Below are positions 45,533-53,276 of a stretch of 64,000 nucleotides of DNA, one piece after another. A program made the translations under genes and the position numbers. Below the pieces are notes generated by a model that was not told the DNA's origin, made no database searches, and saw only the letters and a program-made list of their open reading frames with translations. Source of the DNA: Acidobacteria bacterium AB60. GTDB taxonomy: Bacteria; Acidobacteriota; Terriglobia; Terriglobales; Acidobacteriaceae. The stretch's first letter is position 1. Each line of letters opens with the position of its first letter. The stretch is taken from assembly GCA_008682415.1 (NCBI GenBank), contig VANK01000007.1:186001-250000 (forward strand). Reading direction: 5' to 3'.

Positions 45533-46462
45533 TCATGCCTTCTTGTAGCTGGCGGCTGTTGCCTTGATGCCCTCCGCGTAAGGCGTTCCCCCGAATCCAA
45601 ACTCGCGCGCAAACTTGCTTGAGTCGAACAGGTACGGCGAGTCGTTCTGATAGAGCATCTCGTACATCTCGCCCACCTGCGGATTGAACCACCCAAACAC
45701 CTTGAGCATCAGGGGACTCAATACGCGAAACTTGGGCGCAACTCCCAGCTCCTTCGCCGCTGCCTCAATGAACTGCCGTCCGGTAGGTGGGTCCGCTACT
45801 GTCGGCAGATGCCACACCTGGTTCCACGCCGACGCCCGATCCGCCAGCAGAGCTACCCCACGCGCCGCGTCGGGCGTGTAGATCACCGAATGCGGCACAT
45901 CCGCGTTCACCATACATGAGGCGGCCGATCCCTTCGCCAGGGGCCCGAACACCAGCACGTTCCCCACACTGTTGGGCGTATCCGGCCCGTAAAAATCAGG
46001 GGCGCGCGCGATCATGCCCTGCAGGCTCCCCGCCTTCACCTCATCCATCAGCATGGTGGCGATGTGCGCGCGGATCTCCCCCTTCTTCGAGCAGGGATTG
46101 TAGGGGGTCTGCTCCGTCATGGGCCCGGCAACCCGGCCGTACATGTACACGTTATCGAAGAAGAGTAGCTTGGCCTGCGCCCGCTTGCACGCCTCAATCA
46201 CGTTGCCCATGATGCGTGGCCAGGTCTCCCGCCAGACAGCGGTGTCGTACTTCAGCCCGGCGAGCAGGTGCACCACCTCCGATCCGGCAACTGCCCGGAT
46301 CGTCTGCTCGCGGTCCGACAGGTCAGCCGCCATCAGTTCCGCTTCGGACATAGGCTTGGGATTCCGCGATACCAGTCGCAAGGGCCGCTTGTCCGCAGCC
46401 AGAATCCCCGCCAGCCCGTTCGCAATGGTTCCACCTGCGCCGAGAATCGTCGTGAGTCCCAT
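45533..46462 (-). CDS. NAD(P)-dependent epimerase/dehydratase-like SDR protein
   Basis: 309 residues with a good GGAAGGGAG site. The N-terminal Rossmann motif is TILGAGGTIANGLAGILA (GxGGxIG-like). Then come VHLLAGLKYDTAVW and FFDNVYMYGRVAGPMTEQTPYNP, with the Tyr of the extended-SDR YxxxK region partly altered (MYG, then KKGEIR). It resembles atypical extended SDRs such as nucleoside-sugar epimerase-like or NmrA-like proteins. The substrate is not readable. Confidence 0.82.
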   Translation of the reverse strand: MGLTTILGAGGTIANGLAGILAADKRPLRLVSRNPKPMSEAELMAADLSDREQTIRAVAGSEVVHLLAGLKYDTAVWRETWPRIMGNVIEACKRAQAKLLFFDNVYMYGRVAGPMTEQTPYNPCSKKGEIRAHIATMLMDEVKAGSLQGMIARAPDFYGPDTPNSVGNVLVFGPLAKGSAASCMVNADVPHSVIYTPDAARGVALLADRASAWNQVWHLPTVADPPTGRQFIEAAAKELGVAPKFRVLSPLMLKVFGWFNPQVGEMYEMLYQNDSPYLFDSSKFAREFGFGGTPYAEGIKATAASYKKA

Positions 46463-46594
46463 GCAACTCCCTTCCTTCGGTTCAAACCTGTTCTGGAATA
46501 CGCGAATTGGATGATCAATACTTCAACTTCGCTTCACATTGCAAGCCCCGCGCCTCAACTGCAATCATCGCTCGTGATCTCTCAAGGTGGTGCC

Positions 46595-47524
46595 ATGCGC
46601 TCTCTCGTTCTCGTATGCTTTTCTTTGGCGCTCTCGTCCATGTCGATCGCGGCTCAGCAGGCAGGCTGGCAGCCTGCGCCCGGTCATACCCAGATTCCCA
46701 TCTGGCCCAACGGCGCTCCGGGTGCACGGCCCGTCACGGCCCCCGAAGTCGATACCACCACGCCGCAAGACAAGCTCATCGCCGGCAAAGCGATTGCCAG
46801 GATCGGGAACGTCGCAAATCCCACCATCACGCTCTACCCGCCGAAAAACGCCGCCGTGCCCGCGCCAGCCGTCGTCGTCTTCCCCGGAGGGGCGTACAGG
46901 ATCCTGGCCATCGATCTGGAGGGAACCGAGGTCTGTGACTGGCTGAACTCTGCCGGCATCGCCTGCGTGCTGCTCAAGTACCGGGTGCCGGACACGGGCC
47001 CCTATCCCAAATCCTCCGCCGCTCTCCAGGACGCGCAGCGCGCCCTCGGCCTCGTGCGTCAGCACGCCACCGATTGGGGCATCGATCCCGGCAAGGTGGG
47101 CGTCCTCGGCTTCTCGGCAGGCGCGCATCTCGCCGCTGCCCTCAGCACCCATTACGAGAAGCGCCTCTACGACCACGTCGATGCCGCCGATCTGCTCAGC
47201 TGCCGTCCCGACTTCGCCGTCATCGTCTATCCCGGTTACCTCGCCCTGGCGGAGAAGGGAATGATCCCCAATCCCGATATCCAGCCCACCGTGCAGACGC
47301 CGCCCACCTTCATCGTCCAGACCGAAGACGATCCCGTCCACGTCGAAAACGCAACCACATACTTCCTCGCGCTGAAGAACGCCAAAGTCCCCGCGGAGCT
47401 GCATATCTATGCGGAAGGAGGCCACGGTTACGGGCTGCGTCGCACCGAGCTGCCTGTCACCGCCTGGCCTGACTCCGTGATCGCCTGGCTGCATACCATC
47501 CACGTGCTTCCGCCCAGGTCGTAA
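46595..47524 (+). CDS. Secreted alpha/beta hydrolase (esterase/acetylxylan-esterase-like)
   Basis: 309 residues from ATG at 46595; the longer frame to 46268 overlaps the divergent gene and is discounted. Signal peptide MRSLVLVCFSLALSSMSIAA. The oxyanion segment is VVVFPGGAYRILA. The nucleophile elbow is GVLGFSAGAHLAAAL (GxSxG). The acid and His are probably in IVQTEDDPVHVENA and EGGHGYGL. This pattern matches the BD-FAE/acetylxylan esterase-like group that removes acyl groups from polysaccharides in the periplasm. Confidence 0.88.
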   Translation: MRSLVLVCFSLALSSMSIAAQQAGWQPAPGHTQIPIWPNGAPGARPVTAPEVDTTTPQDKLIAGKAIARIGNVANPTITLYPPKNAAVPAPAVVVFPGGAYRILAIDLEGTEVCDWLNSAGIACVLLKYRVPDTGPYPKSSAALQDAQRALGLVRQHATDWGIDPGKVGVLGFSAGAHLAAALSTHYEKRLYDHVDAADLLSCRPDFAVIVYPGYLALAEKGMIPNPDIQPTVQTPPTFIVQTEDDPVHVENATTYFLALKNAKVPAELHIYAEGGHGYGLRRTELPVTAWPDSVIAWLHTIHVLPPRS

Positions 47525-47548
47525 GGGAACGCAGCGTAGAATCTCTCC

Positions 47549-48031
47549 ATGCTGATGGCCGTCATCACCGTCTCTGACCGCTGCTCACAGGGCGTTATGA
47601 CCGATACCGCCGGACCGGCCGTAGTCGCCGTTCTGCGGGATCAATGGCCTGATGCCGAAGTGCGGGCCGCCCTCGTTCCCGACGAGGAGGACGCCATCTG
47701 CACTCTCTTGAACGAACTGGTGAACGAAGGCGCCTCTCTCATCCTCACCGCTGGCGGCACCGGCCTCGGTCCCCGCGACCGCACTCCGGAAGCGACACGC
47801 CGCGTGATCAGCAGGGAAGCGCCCGGGTTAGCCGAAGCCATGCGCGCCATCGGCGCCACTCAGAACAAGTTCTCGTGGCTATCGCGCGGCGTAGCCGGAT
47901 TGAAAGGCCCCACCCTCATCATCAACTTGCCGGGAAGCAAGCGCGGCGCGGAGGAAAGCCTCACCAATATCCTTCCGCTGCTCAAACACGGCATCGAAGT
48001 AGCCGCCGGTGGACACACGCACCCCAAGTAA
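47549..48031 (+). CDS. Molybdenum cofactor adenylyltransferase-like protein (MogA/MoaB family)
   Basis: 160 residues. Motifs: VITVSDRCSQGVMTDTAGP, the molybdopterin-binding loop LILTAGGTGLGPRDRTPEAT and INLPGSKRGAEESL. MogA adenylates molybdopterin before metal insertion; MoaB is a close relative with a related role. The compact single-domain form does not tell the two apart. No other moco genes are near. It starts 24 bp after the hydrolase stop. Confidence 0.9.
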   Translation: MLMAVITVSDRCSQGVMTDTAGPAVVAVLRDQWPDAEVRAALVPDEEDAICTLLNELVNEGASLILTAGGTGLGPRDRTPEATRRVISREAPGLAEAMRAIGATQNKFSWLSRGVAGLKGPTLIINLPGSKRGAEESLTNILPLLKHGIEVAAGGHTHPK

Positions 48032-48039
48032 GGCGCCGC

Positions 48040-48410
48040 TTATGCCGCCTTGCGCGCCGCCTTTGGTTTGGGTCGCTGCTTTTTTGTCCGACCCTTCTCC
48101 ACGACGGAAAGCCGCAGCCCCATCGCATGAATAATCGCCGTCAGCGTCTTGAAGGTAGGATTCCCCTTTGGGGAAAGCGAACGGTAGAGCGACTCGCGGC
48201 TCATTCCACCCTCCTTCGCGATTTTTCTCAGCCCCCCATATGCTTCAGCGAGAGCACGTAAGATGAGCAGGCTCGCTGCCCTTTGGTCGGGGTGTTGAGA
48301 GAATCGAGCGCGGCGTTCAGATAGCCGATCGCGAATTCACGATCCTGGCGCAACTCTTCGACTTCGCGCTCATGATGCGAAACTGCCCCAACCATCCTCG
48401 ATCTGCTCAT
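48040..48410 (-). pseudogene. Frameshifted HTH antitoxin (addiction-module antidote, HigA/TIGR02684-like)
   Basis: The ATG at 48410 opens a frame reading MSRSRMVGAVSHHEREVEEL...FAIGYLNAALDSLNTP. It then runs into a false C-terminus (stop after HMGG). Continuing in the neighbouring frame gives the expected helix-turn-helix antidote: QRAASLLILRALAEAYGG, LRKIAKEGGMSRESLYRSLS, PKGNPTFKTLTAIIHAMGL and a Lys-rich tail. One missing base in the run of four G (C on the coding strand) at 48289-48292 explains the shift; a fifth C would restore NTPDQRAAS. Either the gene is dead or this is a homopolymer error. It pairs with a toxin gene that is broken too. Confidence 0.8.
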
Positions 48411-48730
48411 AAATGCCTCCGTTGCCAATCTGTCCAGAATGCTTTGGCGTTCGCGATGTCCTTTTTCTGGCTGCTCTTGTCTCCACCGCAAAGCAGAACA
48501 ATCAGAACCGATCCCTGAATTCCAAAGTACACGCGATAGCCAGCCCCCACGTGGACGCGCTATTCCGATACGCCTTCACCTAGGGCTTTGCAATCACCAA
48601 GGTTTCCTGACTCGATCCTGCGGAGGCGGGATGCAATCGCTATCTTTGCGTTGACATCGCGCAAACGACGAAACCACTTCGTGTAAGGTTCCTCACCGTC
48701 CTCACGCTGGTAACGAATGATCTCGAACAC
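48407..48730 (-). pseudogene. RelE/HigB-like toxin with internal amber stop
   Basis: A GTG at 48730 begins FEIIRYQREDGEEPYTKWFR...AIASRLRRIESGNLGDCKALG. The frame meets TAG at codon 57 (48560-48562). It then continues as RVHVGAGYRVYFGIQGSVLI, VLLCGGDKSSQKKDI and ANAKAFWTDWQ, the full RelE-like toxin fold. The stop sits in the well-known GVSELRIHxGPGYR motif, where Leu is expected, so one base change (for example TTG to TAG) accounts for it. The toxin stop overlaps the antitoxin ATG (toxin-first order). A toxin ending at residue 56 would lack its catalytic half. Confidence 0.82.
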
Positions 48731-48879
48731 CGCGCAAGTGTAGCATAAAAGCTACAACGCCTTGTGTGGCTCAACTCGACCGCTTGGCTGCAGCCGTCTT
48801 TACCTGCGAAGGATCCGGCGATCCCGCCGCTGGACCCAGCATTTGGGCATGGATAGGTCGTATTCGGCGCTTGCTCCAG

Positions 48880-49926
48880 CTAGTTCAAGAACATCGTCCG
48901 ATACAGCGTGTCGCGTTGCACCGGCCTGAAGCCCGCATCGCGAATAATCCGTCGCAGCTCTTCCTCGGTGGTGCAGTTCGACGTGCCCGCGGCCTTCACC
49001 ACGTTCTCTTCCAGCATTACCGAGCCCACATCGTTGCCGCCAAAGTGCAGACCCAGCTCCAGCACCTTCAGACCCTGCGTCACCCAGCTCGCCTGCACGT
49101 TATCGATGTTGTCCAGGTAAAGCCGCGAGATCGCCAGCACCTTCAGGTACTCCACGCTGGTGGCCTCGTCCCAGCCCCGGCCGCCCAGCGCCGTATTCTT
49201 CGGCTGGAAGCTCCAGGGGATAAAGGCCGTGAACCCGCCGGTCTCCTCCTGCAGCCGCCGCACCACCTCGAAGTGGTTAATGCGCTGCTCGAACGTCTCG
49301 CCCACACCGAACATCATGGTGGCCGTGGTCCTCATGCCCAGTTGGTGCGCCGTGCGATGAACGCTCACCCAGTCTTCAGTTCGGCATTTCAGGCGTGCGA
49401 TGCGCTTCCGTACTTCGTCGTCCAGGATCTCCGCGCCACCGCCCGGAATCGAGTCCAGCCCCGCATCGCGTAGCCGCATGATGGTGTCGCGCAGGCTCAG
49501 CTCGCTGTACTCCGCAATCGCCAGCACCTCGCTGGCCGACAGGCAGTGCAGCCAGATCTGCGGAAACCGCTCCTTGATCCCCCGGAACAGGCGCTCGAAC
49601 CAGTCGATCTTCAGGTCCGGATGGATGCCGCCCTGCATCAGTACACCAGTCCCGCCCATCTCCACCGTCTCGGCGATCTTCTCGTAGATCTTTTCGAACT
49701 CGAGAATGTAGCCTTCCTTTGCCTGCGGACCCTTCAGCGGACGGTAAAACGCGCAGAATGTGCAGTATTCGGTGCAGAAGTTGGTGTAGTTGATGTTGCG
49801 GTCGATGATGTATGACACCACGCCCTCGGGGTGAAGGCGCTGGCGCACCGCATCCGCTTCAAACCCGAGCCCGATCAGGTCCGGGGACTGGAAATAATCG
49901 AGAGCCTGCTGGCGGGTCAGCGACAT
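48880..49926 (-). CDS. mqnC: Radical SAM cyclic dehypoxanthinyl futalosine synthase
   Basis: 348 residues. The radical-SAM cluster motif is NINYTNFCTEYCTFCAFYR (CxxxCxxC), followed by GGTGVLMQGGIHPDLKIDWFE and LDSIPGGGAEILDDEVR. This combination is typical of MqnC, which cyclises dehypoxanthinyl futalosine in the futalosine route to menaquinone. The related CofH and MqnE proteins differ at these places. No other mqn genes are in the window. It ends downstream of the broken toxin-antitoxin pair. Confidence 0.92.
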   Translation of the reverse strand: MSLTRQQALDYFQSPDLIGLGFEADAVRQRLHPEGVVSYIIDRNINYTNFCTEYCTFCAFYRPLKGPQAKEGYILEFEKIYEKIAETVEMGGTGVLMQGGIHPDLKIDWFERLFRGIKERFPQIWLHCLSASEVLAIAEYSELSLRDTIMRLRDAGLDSIPGGGAEILDDEVRKRIARLKCRTEDWVSVHRTAHQLGMRTTATMMFGVGETFEQRINHFEVVRRLQEETGGFTAFIPWSFQPKNTALGGRGWDEATSVEYLKVLAISRLYLDNIDNVQASWVTQGLKVLELGLHFGGNDVGSVMLEENVVKAAGTSNCTTEEELRRIIRDAGFRPVQRDTLYRTMFLN

Positions 49927-50176
49927 AGGTCGATTCTAACAACCTTCACGGTTTTCGTTCGCCCGAAGGCGTTGCCGGGGCGTTGTCGCCCTTGCGAAAC
50001 AGGAACAGCCCGCGGCCAATCACCGGACTCTTGCGGGTTCGCGCCAGGTTCGACTTTGTCGAAACCCCGCTGAACAGAACGAAGAAATCCAGAAATGCCC
50101 GCCAGAAGCTCTTTTTCTCTCTCATCGCATGCGCCCGGTTATAAGATTCAGCCGCAGAGCCTCGCGATGCTCCTCT

Positions 50177-50299
50177 TTAACTCCGCCCATTCTTCGGTGG
50201 AATCGTCGATTGGCTCGCCGGTTTCTTCTCCGGGCTCGAAATGCCCATGCTCATCAGCACAAACTTCAGCCCGGTGCGCAACTTGTCCAGCAGCCGCAT
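50177..50299 (-). CDS. Possible 40-residue protein after the cytochrome c gene
   Basis: MRLLDKLRTGLKFVLMSMGI, then SSPEKKPASQSTIPPKNGRS. The frame starts 15 bp after the cytochrome stop on the same strand. It has an amphipathic N-terminal helix and a polar Pro-rich tail. The ribosome site (GAGGT directly before the ATG) is badly spaced, so this is only a possible gene. Confidence 0.35.
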   Translation of the reverse strand: MRLLDKLRTGLKFVLMSMGISSPEKKPASQSTIPPKNGRS

Positions 50300-50314
50300 A
50301 CCTCGCCGCCCCTC

Positions 50315-50893
50315 TCATTTCGTCGGCGCCACCGGGTTCTGTGAAGCCGGGGCGCCGCTCTGCGGAGTGGTCTCTCCATTCAGGACGGCCACCGCCGCCG
50401 GCGGAAGGGGCTTGTCCGCATTGGCCAGCAACAGGCTCACCTGCCACATCTGCGTCTCGGTCAGCACCTCTTTGTAGGCGGGCATGCCGGTCAGCCGGAT
50501 CCCGTTGGCCACCTTCCAGTAGGTCTCCCCTGGCGGATCGTCGCTCACCCCCACCACGTCTCCGCGGCGATGCTTCTCCCATAACGCCGGGGCCGTCGGG
50601 AACTCGTGCGTTCCCACCACCGACGGCTTCCCGTGGAATCCATGGCACACCGCGCACTGGTCCGCGTAGATGTGCGCGCCCGCGACAAACGTGTCCTCGG
50701 AAGGCTGAATCGGCGGATTCTTCACCACCTCCCGGTCAATGCGCGCCTCCAGCGGAACGCTGGTCACCAGTTTTTCATTCGGGAACGGCGGATCGTTCAC
50801 GGCGACAGGAACTTTGCCGAATTTGAAGTACGCCAGCACAACCAGCGGAACCAGGATGATTCCGATAACAATCCCCAGTATGAACCTTCCCAT
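50315..50893 (-). CDS. Membrane-anchored c-type cytochrome
   Basis: 192 residues from ATG at 50893, with GGAGG about 11 bases upstream. An N-terminal uncleaved helix (ILGIVIGIILVPLVVLAYF) anchors it in the inner membrane. One haem-c site, DQCAVCHGFHG (CxxCH), and a distal Met ligand candidate in IRLTGMPAYKEVLTE follow. The tail is Pro/Ala-rich. The protein looks like a single-haem class I cytochrome facing the periplasm and passing electrons to an unknown oxidase or dehydrogenase. No partner genes are adjacent. Confidence 0.9.
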   Translation of the reverse strand: MGRFILGIVIGIILVPLVVLAYFKFGKVPVAVNDPPFPNEKLVTSVPLEARIDREVVKNPPIQPSEDTFVAGAHIYADQCAVCHGFHGKPSVVGTHEFPTAPALWEKHRRGDVVGVSDDPPGETYWKVANGIRLTGMPAYKEVLTETQMWQVSLLLANADKPLPPAAVAVLNGETTPQSGAPASQNPVAPTK

Positions 50894-51150
50894 CGCGAAC
50901 ACGCCTCCGCGGATGTATTCATCCTATTCCATCAAATCCGCCTGAATTTCCGGCTTGTTCGTTCTGACGGAGAATCGTCGCGCGCGTTGCCATCCGCCGC
51001 ATCCCTGCCTCCGCCCTGCATGCAATTCCGGCCCTCATCCGTCCAAGACTTGTCTGGAATACCGCAGATACCACACAGGCCTCCCCGTCAGATGATTTAA
51101 TACCCTTACGGGGAAGTGCAACCTACCGCGCAGGCTCAGCCGGCGCCACC

Positions 51151-51221
51151 GCATTGCGCCCGTCGCGCGCAATGCCGGAGAGCACCGGCGTTGTCGCGGG
51201 ATCATGCTTTTCGTTATCCCG
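51151..51221 (+). promoter_or_regulatory. Structured 5' leader of the outer-membrane protein gene
   Basis: Within the 347-bp gene-free stretch 50894-51240 there are two strong stems. GCATTGCGC...GCGCAATGC (51151-51175) is a perfect 9-bp stem with a 7-base loop. CGGGAT...ATCCCG (51197-51221) is a second one. GGAGGAAA follows directly and is the ribosome site of the gene at 51241. A weaker CCCCGT...ACGGGG pair lies further upstream. No known riboswitch class was recognised. Confidence 0.4.
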
Positions 51222-51240
51222 TGGAGGAAATCCAAGACCG

Positions 51241-51966
51241 ATGTTTTCTTTTTGCCGTATCGCTTGTGCGCTGGCTCTCGCTGTCACAGCCGCGCCGTTT
51301 GCTTCCGCTCAGGCTTCCAGCAGCAATGCTCCTGCCGCCCCCCAGGCCAGTGATCAAGCGCAAAACCAGGGCACCTTGAGTGTGCAGGCCCGCATCCGCG
51401 CCCGCCGCGAACAGCGCCGCCGTCAGGCCATTCGCGAGGTCTACTCCCATCTCTACGAGCCCTATGTGGGCATGGGGTACCTGCGCTTCATCCCCGGCCC
51501 CAACCTGCAGCGCGTCACCCTCTACTCCTGGGATACCGCGGTCACCCGTTTCTACAACGAGCACCTGGGCGTCACCGTCGATGGCCGTGGCCACTACGGG
51601 ACCCCCTTCGTCGGCTTGAACTTCTCCTCCGTCACCCGCCCCGCCATCAGCATGTATACGGTCATGGGCGGGCCTACCTACCGCTTTTATCTGCAGCCCC
51701 GCTACTCCGTCGCCCTCCGCGCCATGGGAGGATATGCCCAGGGCAACTTCTCCGCCGATACCAATGGCTTCGGCGGAAAGGCCCTCGGCCTCTACCCCGA
51801 TAACGGCACCTTCGCCGGCAGCGCCGCTCTCATCGGGGAGTACAACGTCTCCCCCAACATCGGCCTCCGCCTCGCCCCCGAATACTTCTTCACCGGCTTC
51901 GGATCGACCGTACAGTACAGCCGCGGGTTCACCGGCGGTTTCGTCTTCCGGTTCGGCAAGCAGTAG
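51241..51966 (+). CDS. Outer-membrane beta-barrel protein
   Basis: 241 residues from ATG at 51241, with signal peptide CRIACALALAVTAAPFASAQA. An Arg/Gln-rich segment (RIRARREQRRRQAIREVYSH) precedes the barrel. The barrel has alternating aromatic strands, for example YVGMGYLRFIPGPNLQRV, YRFYLQPRYSVALRAMGGYA and IGLRLAPEYFFTGFGSTVQYS, and it ends with the outer-membrane signature FVFRFGK-Q. The size fits an eight-stranded barrel of the OmpA/OmpW type. No ligand is known. A structured leader lies upstream. Confidence 0.78.
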   Translation: MFSFCRIACALALAVTAAPFASAQASSSNAPAAPQASDQAQNQGTLSVQARIRARREQRRRQAIREVYSHLYEPYVGMGYLRFIPGPNLQRVTLYSWDTAVTRFYNEHLGVTVDGRGHYGTPFVGLNFSSVTRPAISMYTVMGGPTYRFYLQPRYSVALRAMGGYAQGNFSADTNGFGGKALGLYPDNGTFAGSAALIGEYNVSPNIGLRLAPEYFFTGFGSTVQYSRGFTGGFVFRFGKQ

Positions 51967-52106
51967 CCAGCAGCTTCCGAGCGTCCCCGGCGCAGATCGC
52001 CACGCGGTCTGCGCCTTCCGTTTTGCAACAAAACTTCCGCCCTCGCGAACGTCAACAATCGCGACCGCGTATCGTCTAAAGTAAGCCGCCCGAGGAGGTC
52101 GTTCCC

Positions 52107-53276
52107 ATGGCTACGCTCACCCGGCCCCTGCCCGCTGTCGCGCGGAGTTCCTCACACATCCCCTGGTTCCTCTGGTGCTGCACGCTGGCCGTCACCTCCG
52201 TAACCATCGGCGCGCACTGGGATGTCTCCTGGCACCGCTCCATCGGCCGCGACACCTTCTGGACTCCCGCTCATCTCGCCATCTATCTATGCGGCGTTCT
52301 CGCCGGCATCGCCTGCGGTTACCTCATCTTCTCCACCACCTTCCGTACTGACTCCCCCCTGCGCGCCAGCTCCGTTCGCGTCCTGGGATTTACCGCCCCT
52401 CTCGGTGCTTTTCTCTGCGCCTGGGGCGGCGTCGCCATGATCACCTCCGCCCCCTTCGACAACTGGTGGCACAACGCCTACGGCCTCGACGTCAAAATCG
52501 TCAGCCCCCCGCACACGCTGCTCATCACCGGCGTATTCGGCGTCGAAATCGGCGCCCTCTTCCTCATCATGGCCGCCATGAATCGCGCTCAGGACAACCT
52601 CGCCCTGCAGCGCCGCCTCCAGCTGATGCTCCTCTACATCGCCGGCCTCATGACCGTGCTCACCATGTTCTTCCGCATGGAGTACACCTGGGACATCTTC
52701 CTGCATAGCGCCGGCGCCTACATCTCCGTCGCCATCGGCGTCCCGCTGTACTTCTCCGCCATCTGGAAGGCCTCCCGCAGCCGCTGGGCCTGCACCTGGA
52801 TGACCGGCATCTACATGGCCTTCATGATCGCCATGATCCTCATCCTTCCGCTCTTTCCCGCGGAGCCCAAACTCGGACCCGTCTATCAGGCCGTCACCCA
52901 GTTCATCCCACCCAAGTTTCCTCCCCTCATCATCGTGCCCGCATTTCTCCTCGATCTGCTTTGGGCGCGCATCGGCAACCGCAACAAGTTGCTCGTCTCT
53001 CTCGTCAGCGGCCCCGTCTTCGTCTTCGCCCTGGTTGCGGCGGAGTGGCCATTCGCCAGCTTCCTCATGTCAAAGGCCTCCGAGAATCGCTTCTTCGCCA
53101 CTGGCTTTCATGACTACGGAATTCCCTCCTGGTCGGCCGAGGTGACACGGCACTTCATCAACCCGGAACACGGGCTGATCCTCTGGCGCGGTCTCGGCAT
53201 GGCCAGCCTCTACGCCGCCATCAGCGTCTGGCTCGGCCTCCTGCTGGGCGAGTGGATGAGGAAGATCCAGCGATGA
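52107..53276 (+). CDS. Ten-helix membrane protein with conserved His motifs (possible metal-handling)
   Basis: 389 residues with about ten hydrophobic helices. Polar loops are short and carry His and Trp at helix ends: GAHWDVSWHRSIGRDTFWTPAHLAIY, then DNWWHNAYGLDVKIVSPPHTL, FRMEYTWDIFLHSAG, and VTRHFINPEHG near the end. Clustered His next to Trp/Asp at the membrane face is typical of metal or haem sites, but no named family could be assigned. Its stop overlaps the start of the His/Met-rich protein downstream (ATGA at 53273), so both belong to one unit. Confidence 0.65.
   Translation: MATLTRPLPAVARSSSHIPWFLWCCTLAVTSVTIGAHWDVSWHRSIGRDTFWTPAHLAIYLCGVLAGIACGYLIFSTTFRTDSPLRASSVRVLGFTAPLGAFLCAWGGVAMITSAPFDNWWHNAYGLDVKIVSPPHTLLITGVFGVEIGALFLIMAAMNRAQDNLALQRRLQLMLLYIAGLMTVLTMFFRMEYTWDIFLHSAGAYISVAIGVPLYFSAIWKASRSRWACTWMTGIYMAFMIAMILILPLFPAEPKLGPVYQAVTQFIPPKFPPLIIVPAFLLDLLWARIGNRNKLLVSLVSGPVFVFALVAAEWPFASFLMSKASENRFFATGFHDYGIPSWSAEVTRHFINPEHGLILWRGLGMASLYAAISVWLGLLLGEWMRKIQR

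Noticed and set aside
49940..50110. Minus-strand frame reading KSFWRAFLDFFVLFSGVSTKS between mqnC and the cytochrome gene
   Set aside because: There is no start codon in this frame before an upstream stop, so a gene cannot be supported.
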